Below, one piece after another: positions 8,406 to 15,919 of a stretch of DNA of 64,000 nt. This DNA is from a virus. The DNA is taken from the IMG/VR virus record IMGVR_UViG_3300008448_010404, positions 1 through 64,000 of that record. The stretch is one strand, 5' to 3'. Below the pieces are notes generated by a model. That model had not been told where the DNA came from, made no database searches, and saw only the letters and a program-made list of their open reading frames with translations. A program made the position numbers and the translations under genes. How positions within the stretch are numbered: position 1 is the first letter of the stretch; every line of letters starts with the position of its first letter.

Positions 8406-8621
8406 ATGGAACAAGGAGAAAAGTATTTTGTAGCTAAAATTAGTTCTGATTTATTAGACACTGAATCAGGTAAAGTTAAAAAAATGAGAGAAGAAAAATT
8501 AGTTCTTGGTTATACACCAACTGACGTTGAAGCCAAAGTCACTAAACTTTATGAAAACTATTCTATGGATTGGAGAATCACAGGAATCGTTGAGAGTAAA
8601 ATTGATGAAGTTATCGAATAA
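8406..8621 (+). CDS. Small conserved-looking protein after prohead protease
   Basis: A 71-residue protein, likely an alpha/beta fold: a strand (KYFVAKISSDLLD), a basic turn (GKVKKMREEKLVLGY) and a helix (TPTDVEAKVTKLYENY), ending in WRITGIVESKIDEVIE. The spacing of this pattern resembles small single-domain proteins common next to gp21 or gp22 in T4-like marine phages, but I cannot name a family. It starts 11 nt after the protease and ends before a strong terminator, so it shares a transcript with the protease. Confidence 0.75.
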   Translation: MEQGEKYFVAKISSDLLDTESGKVKKMREEKLVLGYTPTDVEAKVTKLYENYSMDWRITGIVESKIDEVIE

Positions 8622-8649
8622 TTTAACTTAAAAATAATATCAGTTTAAA

Positions 8650-8680
8650 GGGGAAGACATTAGTCTTCCCTTTTTTTTTT
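8650..8680 (+). terminator. Strong Rho-independent terminator
   Basis: A perfect 8-bp stem, GGGAAGAC / GTCTTCCC, with an ATTA loop is followed by ten T. It ends the protease unit. Confidence 0.95.
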
Positions 8681-8755
8681 AACTAAAAAAATCATTAATA
8701 GTTATTTTTTTTTTCATAGTCAACTGTAAAAAATAGTTTTTTTTAAATTTCTTAA

Positions 8756-8763
8756 TATTTATT
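8756..8763 (+). promoter_or_regulatory. TATTTATT motif upstream of scaffold gene
   Basis: TATTTATT lies after the terminator, ending 26 nt before ATG 8790, a longer gap than at most other sites. Confidence 0.45.
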
Positions 8764-8789
8764 TAGAAATAAAAGAAACATTTTTTTAA

Positions 8790-10244
8790 ATGGCAAAAGA
8801 AAAAACATTAGTTGAAGAGACTTTTATCCAAATGAAGAATTTGGAAGAAGCCGTTGCACAAAACGCAAAAGGAATACTTGCATCTACAATGAAGCAAGAA
8901 ATCAAAGACTTAGTAAAAGAATCTCTATTCGAACAAGAAGAAGATGAGATTGAGAACACAGATGTTGAACCTACAGATGATGTAGAGGATACTGATAATC
9001 TTGAAGATGAAGAAGAATTCTCAATCGGGGAACCTATGGGTGATGAAGAAGAACCAATTGATTTAACTGACCCAGGTGTTAGTAATGATGAAGTTCTTAA
9101 AGTATTCCAATTGATGGGCCCTAATGATGAGGTAATCGTTGTTAAAGACGGTGGTAATATTAATCTAAAAGATACAAAAACAAATAAAGAGTATATGATT
9201 GTACAAGAATCAGATAACGAGTTCGATGAATTAGATGAAATGGACGAATTCGATGAGTTAGAAGAATCAGATGAGTTTGATGAGTTAGAAGAATCAGATG
9301 AGTTTGATGAGTTAGAAGAATCGGATGAGTTTGATGAGTTAGAAGAATCGGATGAGTTTGATGAATTAGATGAAAACACAATTGATGAAGTTTTTAATGA
9401 AATCTTTAACCAAGATTCTGAAGAAATGGATGAAATGGTTGGTGTTGATTATCTTAATCCTGAAGATGGAGAAAATAGTGAAACTCTTTACGAACTTTAT
9501 TTGGATGATGAAGAATCTGAAGAAATGGAAGAGGACTTATACGAATCTAAATCATTTAAAGCAAAAGGTAAAGGTTTCGGTTCACCTAACAAATTTAAAT
9601 ATTCTTCAAAACCTAACCAAGAAGGTGGTTTTAAAACTAAACAAAAAGAAGGCCCTAAATCAATTGGGACAGGTAAAGCTAAATTTACATACAAAGATGG
9701 TGAAAATTTAGATGGTGAGTTTAAAATTAAACCTAAGAAAAAAGTTGAGGCTAATGAAGCATCAAGAACTTTAGGGTCAGGTAAAAGATGGGGTAGAGAA
9801 GGTTTAGATAAACCAAAAGCAGCTCCAAGACATTTAAGAAAAGAATCAGTAGATAGTGAAGTTAAACTATTAAGAGAAAAAAATGAGGAATACAGAAACG
9901 CATTAAACGTATTTAGAGATAAATTAAATGAAGTTGCGGTTTTCAATTCAAACTTAGCTTACGCTACACGTTTGTTTACTGAACATACAACAACTAAACA
10001 AGAAAAGATATATATCTTACAACGTTTTGATTCTGTAGAAACTATTAAAGAATCTAAAAGTTTATATCAAACAATTAAGCAAGAATTAAATAAAGATAAT
10101 TCTAGCAAACCAATCAATGAATCAGTCGAAAAAACTTTTGATAACACACCTTCAACAGGTTCGGCTATTAATTTGATTGAATCAAAAACTTATGAAAATC
10201 CACAATTCTTACGAATGAAAGATTTAATGGGTAAACTTAAATAA
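8790..10244 (+). CDS. Acidic prohead core/scaffold-like protein (gp22 position)
   Basis: A 484-residue protein placed between prohead protease and major capsid protein, exactly where T4 encodes its main core protein gp22. The N-terminal third is very acidic and contains four to five copies of the 9-residue unit DEFDELEES (about residues 152-195). The middle is Lys/Gly-rich (GKGFGSPNKF, then KPKKKVEA). The C-terminal part (350-484) is helical and coiled-coil-like (VKLLREKNEEYRNALNVFRDKLNEVAVFNSNLAYATRLF), which resembles the C-terminal half of T4-type scaffold proteins. The scaffold call rests on position, acidity and this helical segment. It would be degraded by the gp21-like protease during maturation. 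Confidence 0.8.
   Translation: MAKEKTLVEETFIQMKNLEEAVAQNAKGILASTMKQEIKDLVKESLFEQEEDEIENTDVEPTDDVEDTDNLEDEEEFSIGEPMGDEEEPIDLTDPGVSNDEVLKVFQLMGPNDEVIVVKDGGNINLKDTKTNKEYMIVQESDNEFDELDEMDEFDELEESDEFDELEESDEFDELEESDEFDELEESDEFDELDENTIDEVFNEIFNQDSEEMDEMVGVDYLNPEDGENSETLYELYLDDEESEEMEEDLYESKSFKAKGKGFGSPNKFKYSSKPNQEGGFKTKQKEGPKSIGTGKAKFTYKDGENLDGEFKIKPKKKVEANEASRTLGSGKRWGREGLDKPKAAPRHLRKESVDSEVKLLREKNEEYRNALNVFRDKLNEVAVFNSNLAYATRLFTEHTTTKQEKIYILQRFDSVETIKESKSLYQTIKQELNKDNSSKPINESVEKTFDNTPSTGSAINLIESKTYENPQFLRMKDLMGKLK
9243..9371 (+). repeat. 27-bp tandem repeat encoding DEFDELEES
   Basis: Four full copies plus a partial copy of a 27-bp unit lie in frame in the scaffold-like gene. The copies are almost identical at the DNA level, which points to recent expansion; the unit keeps the reading frame. 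Confidence 0.92.
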
Positions 10245-10282
10245 AAAATAAACTAAAAACAAATAAAAACAAAAAAAACACA

Positions 10283-12103
10283 ATGGGTGCATTATTAGAA
10301 TCAGGTCTAGTTGGTAACATAGGTTTAAAACATTTAAAAGTTATCAAAGAAGACACAATTAACAAATGGGATAAATTAGGTTTCTTAGATGATTTAAAAG
10401 GTCACTTGAAAGAAAACGTAGCTCAGTTATATGAAAACCAAGCGTCTTTCTTAATCAACGAGGCAACTTCAGAAGGTTCAAACGGAGCGTTTGAAACTGT
10501 AGTTTTCCCAATCGTGAGAAGAGTATTCTCAAAATTATTAGCTAACGATATCGTATCGGTTCAAGCTATGAACTTACCTATTGGTAAATTGTTCTACTTT
10601 ATCCCTAAAATTCAAGGGTACAATGCAGCAACTGCAAATGGTGGTGAACACTTCCAACCAATTGGTGCTCCAGGTTCAACAACTGATGTTAATTCAGGAT
10701 ACAACGATGGTAACGCATACTCTAAAAACTTGTATGATTTATTCTACGAAGGTGCTGAACCAGGATTAGACCCAGCAGGTTTATTTGATTATTCAAAAGG
10801 AACTTGGACAGCGGTAACTGCAACTGCAATTACTCAAGTTTGGAATGGTTCTACATTAGTTGATGGAACAACAAATTTAACAGGTAACCAAAGAAAAGTT
10901 ATCATCAAATTATCAGGATTCTCAAATGTTGGTGATGGTAAATTAATTGGTCCTGATGGACACGAAATGGATACTGAAACTTTCTTATCTGATTTAAAAG
11001 TCCTTAAAGGTGCTGGAATAACTGTTGACGCGGCTTCACCATGTGCACTTCCTTCAAGTACACCGTTATTATTTAGAGTTGTTACTCAAAAATATGGTAA
11101 AGGAATTGTTCAATATGGTGCTCAAGAAGGGACAACATTTGGAACAGGTGTAGGTAACAGTAATGGTGGTTCATTCTACAATATCTGTGACGCTACAGGA
11201 GTTATCTATTTAGAAGTTGATTTATCTTGTCCTGCATGTGTTGGATGTGGTGCTGATACTTTAGATGGTTACACAGGGACAACAATTTCTGCATTAACTA
11301 CAGCAACTGCGTTCAGTGCAACTTACAGAAGATATAAAGAATTAGAATTCGAAGACAAAATTGGTGAGGTATCTTTCGATTTAGAATCTGTTACAGTTTC
11401 TGTTACTGAAAGAAAACTAAGAGCACAATGGTCTCCTGAATTAGCTCAAGACGTTGCGGCATTCCATAACATTGATGCTGAGGCTGAATTAACGGCTTTA
11501 TTGTCAGAACAAGTTGCGGCTGAAATTGACCGTGAAATCTTACGTGACTTACGTAAAGGTGCGGCTTGGAACTTACGTTGGGATTACAACGGATGGAGAA
11601 GAGTAACAAACTTAACAACATCTTATACTCAAAAAGATTGGAATCAAACATTGATTACTGCAATTAACCAATTGTCAGCACAAATCCACAAATCTACATT
11701 AAGAGGTGGGGCTAACTGGATTGTTGTTTCTTCTGAGGTTTCAGCTATCTTTGATGATTTAGAATACTTCCACGTATCTAACGCGTCTCCTGAGCAAGAC
11801 CAATACAACATGGGTATTGAAAGAGTTGGTACATTAGCAGGTCGTTACCAAGTTTACCGTGACCCTTATTTCCCACCAAACACAATCTTGTTGGGTCATA
11901 AAGGAACTTCATTGTTAGACACAGGTTACATCTACGCACCGTATGTTCCTCTACAATTAACTCCAACAATGTATAACCCATTCAACTTTACACCTATCAA
12001 AGGTATAATGACGAGATACGCTAAGAAAATGGTTAACAACCGTTTCTACGCGAGAATCACAGTTGATGGTGTTCGTACATTTGACTTGAGAGAATTGAGA
12101 TAA
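10283..12103 (+). CDS. Major capsid protein, T4 gp23-like
   Basis: HK97-fold capsid protein of 606 residues (T4 gp23 is 521). The N-terminus has the gp23 delta-domain pattern, then FETVVFPIVRRVFSKLLANDIVSVQ (70-94), and the C-terminal half has VTERKLRAQWSPELAQD followed by DAEAELTALLSEQVAAEIDREI, as in T4-type capsids. INE|ATSEG at Glu60/Ala61 fits the (L/I)xE|(A/G) processing rule of gp21 and lies near T4's Glu65/Ala66. Residues about 150-335 are longer than in T4 and include the Cys cluster SCPACVGCGAD (about 314-324), probably a surface insertion domain. Upstream is an A-rich leader without the TATTTATA motif, so transcription may come from the scaffold gene 38 nt upstream. Confidence 0.97.
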   Translation: MGALLESGLVGNIGLKHLKVIKEDTINKWDKLGFLDDLKGHLKENVAQLYENQASFLINEATSEGSNGAFETVVFPIVRRVFSKLLANDIVSVQAMNLPIGKLFYFIPKIQGYNAATANGGEHFQPIGAPGSTTDVNSGYNDGNAYSKNLYDLFYEGAEPGLDPAGLFDYSKGTWTAVTATAITQVWNGSTLVDGTTNLTGNQRKVIIKLSGFSNVGDGKLIGPDGHEMDTETFLSDLKVLKGAGITVDAASPCALPSSTPLLFRVVTQKYGKGIVQYGAQEGTTFGTGVGNSNGGSFYNICDATGVIYLEVDLSCPACVGCGADTLDGYTGTTISALTTATAFSATYRRYKELEFEDKIGEVSFDLESVTVSVTERKLRAQWSPELAQDVAAFHNIDAEAELTALLSEQVAAEIDREILRDLRKGAAWNLRWDYNGWRRVTNLTTSYTQKDWNQTLITAINQLSAQIHKSTLRGGANWIVVSSEVSAIFDDLEYFHVSNASPEQDQYNMGIERVGTLAGRYQVYRDPYFPPNTILLGHKGTSLLDTGYIYAPYVPLQLTPTMYNPFNFTPIKGIMTRYAKKMVNNRFYARITVDGVRTFDLRELR

Positions 12104-12122
12104 TCAATAATTTCATAATATT

Positions 12123-12149
12123 AAAAGGGACTTTACAGTCCCTTTTTTT
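12123..12149 (+). terminator. Rho-independent terminator after capsid gene
   Basis: Stem AAAGGGACT / AGTCCCTTT with a TTAC loop, followed by T residues, 20 nt after the capsid stop. Confidence 0.93.
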
Positions 12150-12159
12150 ATTTTAAAGA

Positions 12160-12167
12160 TATTTATA
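12160..12167 (+). promoter_or_regulatory. TATTTATA start-proximal motif (12181 gene)
   Basis: TATTTATA followed by AATAAAAAAA, ending 13 nt before ATG 12181, directly after the capsid terminator. Confidence 0.6.
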
Positions 12168-12180
12168 AATAAAAAAATAT

Positions 12181-12756
12181 ATGAGAAATACATTTAATTT
12201 AACACAAGAAGAACGCAGTCGAATTTTAAATTTACATGAAACATCTACTAAAAACCAATATTTAGATGTTATTAATGAACAAGTCACACCTTTTGACCAT
12301 AAAGGTAAGATGATTGAAATTCAAAATATATTAAAAACTAAAGGTTATACTGTTAGTAAAGATGGTAATCCTGATGGGAAATTTGGACCATTAACTTATT
12401 CGGCACTAACCGCAGCACTACAAGGTTCATCCGCTAGTAGTGGGGGTGAAATTAAAACACCTGTTGATGTTTTATCTGAATTAATGAAAAACCCTGAAGT
12501 TAAGGCAATTGCCGAAAAATTAAAAGCTGCGGGTGTTGACTTGACAAAAATGCAACCAGCCGAAATATTACCAAAAGTTCAAGAATTGGCTGCCGATGTT
12601 TTAAAGGCAAGTCCTAATTTAATAAACACAGTTAAAACACAAATTGAGTCTTTAATGAATATTAAATTACCTGAATTAACAAACGCTACTAATAATAGTA
12701 CTACGGAAGTTGGTAAGGACGATGGTGCTATGGATAGTCAAGGTTTAAAATTTTAG
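12181..12756 (+). CDS. Protein with peptidoglycan-binding-like domain
   Basis: A 191-residue protein. Residues about 40-82 (KMIEIQNILKTKGYTVSKD, then GNPDGKFGPLTYSALTAAL) match the PG_binding_1 pattern: two helices around a DGxFGPxT(Y/R)xAL core. The N-terminus (TFNLTQEERSRILNLHETSTKNQYL) is a short helical segment of the type I have seen at the start of other virion proteins in similar phages. The C-terminal 100 residues are helical (VDVLSELMKNPEVKAIAEKL). No catalytic domain is present, so it is more likely a virion protein that touches the cell wall than a lysin. It has its own promoter-like motif and stands alone after the capsid terminator. Confidence 0.75.
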   Translation: MRNTFNLTQEERSRILNLHETSTKNQYLDVINEQVTPFDHKGKMIEIQNILKTKGYTVSKDGNPDGKFGPLTYSALTAALQGSSASSGGEIKTPVDVLSELMKNPEVKAIAEKLKAAGVDLTKMQPAEILPKVQELAADVLKASPNLINTVKTQIESLMNIKLPELTNATNNSTTEVGKDDGAMDSQGLKF

Positions 12757-12764
12757 TAAATAAA

Positions 12765-12986
12765 TTATTCGTTAGGTAAATCAGTATTTAACAATCTAAT
12801 TGATTTAGATATTATTTCACTTTCACCTAATGAAAATACACCATTGTGATAAGCGTAATTAACCGCGTGAGTTAAATAATATATCGCGGTTTGTTTATCC
12901 ATTGTTGATAACATAACTTCAATATGTGTCTCATCAACTAATGGTATAACATTAAATAATTTACCGTAAATTTCTTGTTCTTCCAT
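12765..12986 (-). CDS. Small hypothetical protein (73 aa)
   Basis: A 73-residue acidic protein starting MEEQEIYGKLFNV. It is predicted to be helical, with a conserved-looking core (DKQTAIYYLTHAVNYAYHNGVFSLGESEIISKSIRLL). The frame stays open further upstream, but ATG 12986 is the start that avoids overlap with the divergent 13007 gene. Its start lies 20 bp from the start of that plus-strand gene. No family is recognised; the length and fold pattern suit a small regulator or chaperone, but this is only a guess. Confidence 0.65.
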   Translation of the reverse strand: MEEQEIYGKLFNVIPLVDETHIEVMLSTMDKQTAIYYLTHAVNYAYHNGVFSLGESEIISKSIRLLNTDLPNE

Positions 12987-13006
12987 AATTAAAACTTTTA
13001 TAATAA

Positions 13007-13669
13007 ATGAATAGTAAAAAAAAACGTATAAGTGAAGCAACTTCTGACAGTTCAGGAGGGAGGGGTTCGTATGTTGCACCATTACAACTTGGGTTAAGAC
13101 CATTTAAAAAAGACACATTAGCTCCATTTACAGACTCCGTTTCTGATTATGATAGTCCATTATTACAATACGATAGTTATGATGGTAAAATGGATGAAAG
13201 AAGGAAAGATATTAAACGAATTGAACAACAAGCTAAAAAAGTTACTGATTATATTAAAACCCACCCATCTTCAACATTTAGTGATGATGATGGTAATATT
13301 ATTAACCAATATCCTAAAGGTAAAAATAAAAAGGGTATTGTTCCTATAAAAGAAGCTAATACATCCGTAAGTTCCGGTGAATATAATGGACCATTAGAGA
13401 TTGGAATGAAAAAATGGGATTCAAATTATTTAGAACCATTTACTGAGTTTGTTGATACTGAAATAAATCACAAAAAAATAAAAAGTTCATTAAGAAATAA
13501 CATTAAAAGAGTTGTTGGTGTTTGGGAAAAAAACAAAGACGGTTCTTATAAAGAAAAGAAACATAAAGTACATACAATTAATGAACATAGTATTAATAAG
13601 AAAATAATAAGATTAACCGAAAATCAATTATTAAATATTATTAAAGAGATTATTAAAGATATAAAATAA
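13007..13669 (+). CDS. Duplicated-motif protein, unknown function
   Basis: A 220-residue basic protein with an internal repeat: GSYVAPLQLGLRPF...APFTDSV near residues 20-45 and GEYNGPLEIGMKKW...EPFTEFV near 125-150, so it probably arose from a duplicated unit of about 100 residues. The C-terminus (KKIIRLTENQLLNIIKEIIKDIK) is an amphipathic helix of a kind repeatedly found at the ends of virion proteins in marine T4-like phages. A structural or assembly role is inferred. It is divergent from the 12986 gene and ends at a bidirectional terminator shared with the 13701-14114 gene. Confidence 0.75.
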   Translation: MNSKKKRISEATSDSSGGRGSYVAPLQLGLRPFKKDTLAPFTDSVSDYDSPLLQYDSYDGKMDERRKDIKRIEQQAKKVTDYIKTHPSSTFSDDDGNIINQYPKGKNKKGIVPIKEANTSVSSGEYNGPLEIGMKKWDSNYLEPFTEFVDTEINHKKIKSSLRNNIKRVVGVWEKNKDGSYKEKKHKVHTINEHSINKKIIRLTENQLLNIIKEIIKDIK

Positions 13670-13698
13670 AAAAACCCCATTGTTTAGATGGGGTTTTT
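13669..13698. terminator. Bidirectional terminator between convergent genes
   Basis: Stem AAAACCCCAT / ATGGGGTTTT with a 7-nt loop. It has A residues on the left and T residues on the right, so it can end transcription from both the 13007 gene and the minus-strand 13701-14114 gene. Confidence 0.9.
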
Positions 13699-13700
13699 AA

Positions 13701-14114
13701 TTATATCTTCTCAGATATTTTATGTAAAATGGTAGAAAGTGAGACAACAATTTGTGACATCATTTCATTTTCAAACTCATTTCTTATTTCTTCAGTTTTA
13801 TTATCGTACATATGACTAACTCTATCAAAATCTCTTTGAGTTAAAATAACATCATAATGATATATGTGATTTGTTATTGTCACCTTTTTATCATCCAAAA
13901 TAATAAACACTTTTAAAACTTCATTTTTAATGTATCGTTTTCCTGACAGTGGAGCGATTAAAAACTTAGAGTGAGGGTTGTTTATCATCCTATAACAAAT
14001 AGACTTACAAATCCTCTCATTATGGTTGTTTTCAGGGGTTTGGTTAGTTGTGTATCTAACACTTTTTAAATATTTAGCATACACTCGTTTAATAAATCGT
14101 TTAATGTAGTTCAT
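13701..14114 (-). CDS. Basic hypothetical protein (137 aa)
   Basis: A 137-residue protein with a basic N-terminus (MNYIKRFIKRVYAKYLKSVRY) and a mixed alpha/beta core (EVLKVFIILDDKKVTITNHIYHYDVILTQRDFDRVSHMYD), ending in a helix. A TTG start at 14165 would add 17 residues, but ATG 14114 is the first ATG and gives a sensible N-terminus. I recognise no family. It is the last minus-strand gene before the mixed strip, ending at the shared terminator. Confidence 0.65.
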   Translation of the reverse strand: MNYIKRFIKRVYAKYLKSVRYTTNQTPENNHNERICKSICYRMINNPHSKFLIAPLSGKRYIKNEVLKVFIILDDKKVTITNHIYHYDVILTQRDFDRVSHMYDNKTEEIRNEFENEMMSQIVVSLSTILHKISEKI

Positions 14115-14191
14115 AATAGTATCTTTATATATTATAAAATTAATGATTTTTCTGAGTTCAATCAATAATATGGATAACTAAAATTGTTAAC

Positions 14192-14222
14192 AAAAAAAAA
14201 GGGGTTGTTAATAAACCCCTTC
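14192..14222 (-). terminator. Minus-strand terminator after 57-aa gene
   Basis: Read on the minus strand: AAGGGGTT, a 7-nt loop, AACCCCTT and a run of T. It lies 24 nt beyond the stop of the 14246-14419 gene. Confidence 0.9.
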
Positions 14223-14245
14223 ATTAAATTCTTTATTATAAAAAA

Positions 14246-14419
14246 TTACGAATTTAAACCATTTGGACCTCCAATTACAATCATGTTTAACTGAGTCACA
14301 GTTCCACCTGTCATATCACCATATACTGGATGTGGTGGTCTTATTGTGTATGGACTTCCAACACAATTATCATTGTTTACACAAATTGTTGATTCCGTAT
14401 TTGCACTTGTATTAGCCAT
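14246..14419 (-). CDS. Small 57-aa protein with its own motif and terminator
   Basis: A 57-residue protein starting MANTSANTESTICVNNDNC and ending GGPNGLNS; it has no charged core and contains two Cys, Pro-rich IRPPHPVYGD and TVTQLNMIVIGG. The frame is supported by context rather than length: a TATTTATT motif ends 14 nt before its ATG, and a perfect terminator follows its stop, so it is a single-gene transcription unit. The Gly/Thr/Asn composition resembles a small virion decoration or tail-tip protein. No family is recognised. Confidence 0.7.
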   Translation of the reverse strand: MANTSANTESTICVNNDNCVGSPYTIRPPHPVYGDMTGGTVTQLNMIVIGGPNGLNS

Positions 14420-14433
14420 TATCTTGTTTTATT

Positions 14434-14441
14434 AATAAATA
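14434..14441 (-). promoter_or_regulatory. TATTTATT start-proximal motif (57-aa gene)
   Basis: On the minus strand TATTTATT ends 14 nt before ATG 14419. Confidence 0.55.
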
Positions 14442-14446
14442 TCAGT

Positions 14447-15898
14447 TTATTCTAAATATTTTACATTTACTATTTGAAATTTTATTTGTTTTTTATAAGT
14501 GTTAATCTCCCCACTACTAATCACTTTCATATCAACAAAGTATTCATTAGGTATCTTATCTCTAGTATCAAACATGAAAAAATATTCATTCGGTGTTCTA
14601 TTTATTTTAGTCCAATCTTGAACCTCAACTTCTGTTTGACCCTCTCTAACATATACACGGTAATAAGCATCTACGTGTCTTAAATGTTTATTAACTGTAA
14701 ATGCCTCTTTAATTATTACACCTACTTTTCTTAAATCCGTGTTAAATATTTTTTCATCTTGTTTTAAGCCATAAAAATCAAACCCATATAACTTAGGTTC
14801 GGCTGATGATGTTGAACCAATCTGTATTGAGTTTTTTATTGGGTGTAATGTAAATTCGTTTCTAACGTCAGGTAAATTAAAACCGTTTAGATAAAGTCCC
14901 GACCATTTATCAAAAAAAGTACAAGGTGTTTTGTAACCTAATAATGGGGGTATTGTAACTTCATAAACGCCTTTAGTTGTTTTACAAGTTGATAACCCAA
15001 TTAAACCAGGTATGGGAGTACCCGTTGAGTCACTAATAGTAACGGTTGGATTACTATCCAAGTTAATTGGATGTCCATTATCATACAAATAAAGATATAA
15101 TTTATTTGTCTTACCCAATGTGAATAAGTTTCTATCATCTTCAATTAAATCATTATATGATGTCTCTAAAAATGGTTCGTAAAATGTTTGGGTATGACGA
15201 GTGAAAAATTGAACTTCGTAGTTTTCAGTTAATCCTGATAAATTTTCAACTTGAGGTTTAAATGCTATACCCCAACCTGATACATTAACAAGAGAACCAT
15301 TAAGGATTGAGTTTATTTCATTAGTCATATCAAAACTAACATTTTCATTACCAAATTGAAAATGTTGTGTATCGACAATAACTAAATTATTATAATTAAC
15401 AACGCCTGTGTTTGTATTACTATACAGACCAGGTTGTGACCATTTATCAATTGTTGTTCTTTGAAACCAATTTGAAGGTCTAAATGAAAAATTTTTATCA
15501 TTAGATACCTGATACACTAAATCAGCGTAGTCATAACCAACACCCTCATCCCACAATTGTGGTGATGGGATTCTAAATAATATTAAATCAAATGATGTTG
15601 CTCTTTGTCTAAACTGTGATGTTTCAGTGTTTAAAACATCATTAAATGATGATGTATTAACCATCCTTAACGTATGTTTAATATCATTATTACAACCATC
15701 AGATATTGTTCCATCTTGGAATTTTTCAATCAACAAATCTAAATTAAGGTCAAATATGAAACGACTAAAAGCACTTGGGTAAGTATTATTAATAACCGAC
15801 CCGTAAAATAATTCAGTAACAGGGTTTCTACCCGTGTTAGTGTAACTATTTGAAATTATTGTATTATTTTTACTAAAATATGAATTATTAATTGACAT
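14447..15898 (-). CDS. Probable tail/baseplate or fibre protein
   Basis: A 483-residue, beta-rich, Asn/Thr/Phe-rich protein with no enzyme motif. The first 250 residues include AFSRFIFDLNLDLL and VSFDMTNEINSILNG, a pattern like jelly-roll or DNRLRE-like structural domains (a Ser/Asp beta sheet with FDMTNEIN). The middle (about 255-330) looks like an Ig-like insert (KLYLYLYDNGHPINLDSNPTVTISDSTGTPI). It is the first-described gene of a run of large minus-strand proteins and has a TATTTATA motif 13 nt before the start. A virion role is inferred from composition and neighbours. Confidence 0.75.
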   Translation of the reverse strand: MSINNSYFSKNNTIISNSYTNTGRNPVTELFYGSVINNTYPSAFSRFIFDLNLDLLIEKFQDGTISDGCNNDIKHTLRMVNTSSFNDVLNTETSQFRQRATSFDLILFRIPSPQLWDEGVGYDYADLVYQVSNDKNFSFRPSNWFQRTTIDKWSQPGLYSNTNTGVVNYNNLVIVDTQHFQFGNENVSFDMTNEINSILNGSLVNVSGWGIAFKPQVENLSGLTENYEVQFFTRHTQTFYEPFLETSYNDLIEDDRNLFTLGKTNKLYLYLYDNGHPINLDSNPTVTISDSTGTPIPGLIGLSTCKTTKGVYEVTIPPLLGYKTPCTFFDKWSGLYLNGFNLPDVRNEFTLHPIKNSIQIGSTSSAEPKLYGFDFYGLKQDEKIFNTDLRKVGVIIKEAFTVNKHLRHVDAYYRVYVREGQTEVEVQDWTKINRTPNEYFFMFDTRDKIPNEYFVDMKVISSGEINTYKKQIKFQIVNVKYLE

Positions 15899-15911
15899 CG
15901 AATCTTTTACA

Positions 15912-15919
15912 TATAAATA
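15912..15919 (-). promoter_or_regulatory. TATTTATA start-proximal motif (14447-15898 gene)
   Basis: On the minus strand TATTTATA directly follows the stop of the 15920-17542 gene and ends 13 nt before ATG 15898. Confidence 0.6.

Noticed and set aside
9160-9381. Antisense His/Thr/Leu repeat frame in the scaffold-like gene
   Set aside because: It is produced by the 27-bp DEFDELEES repeat read backwards.
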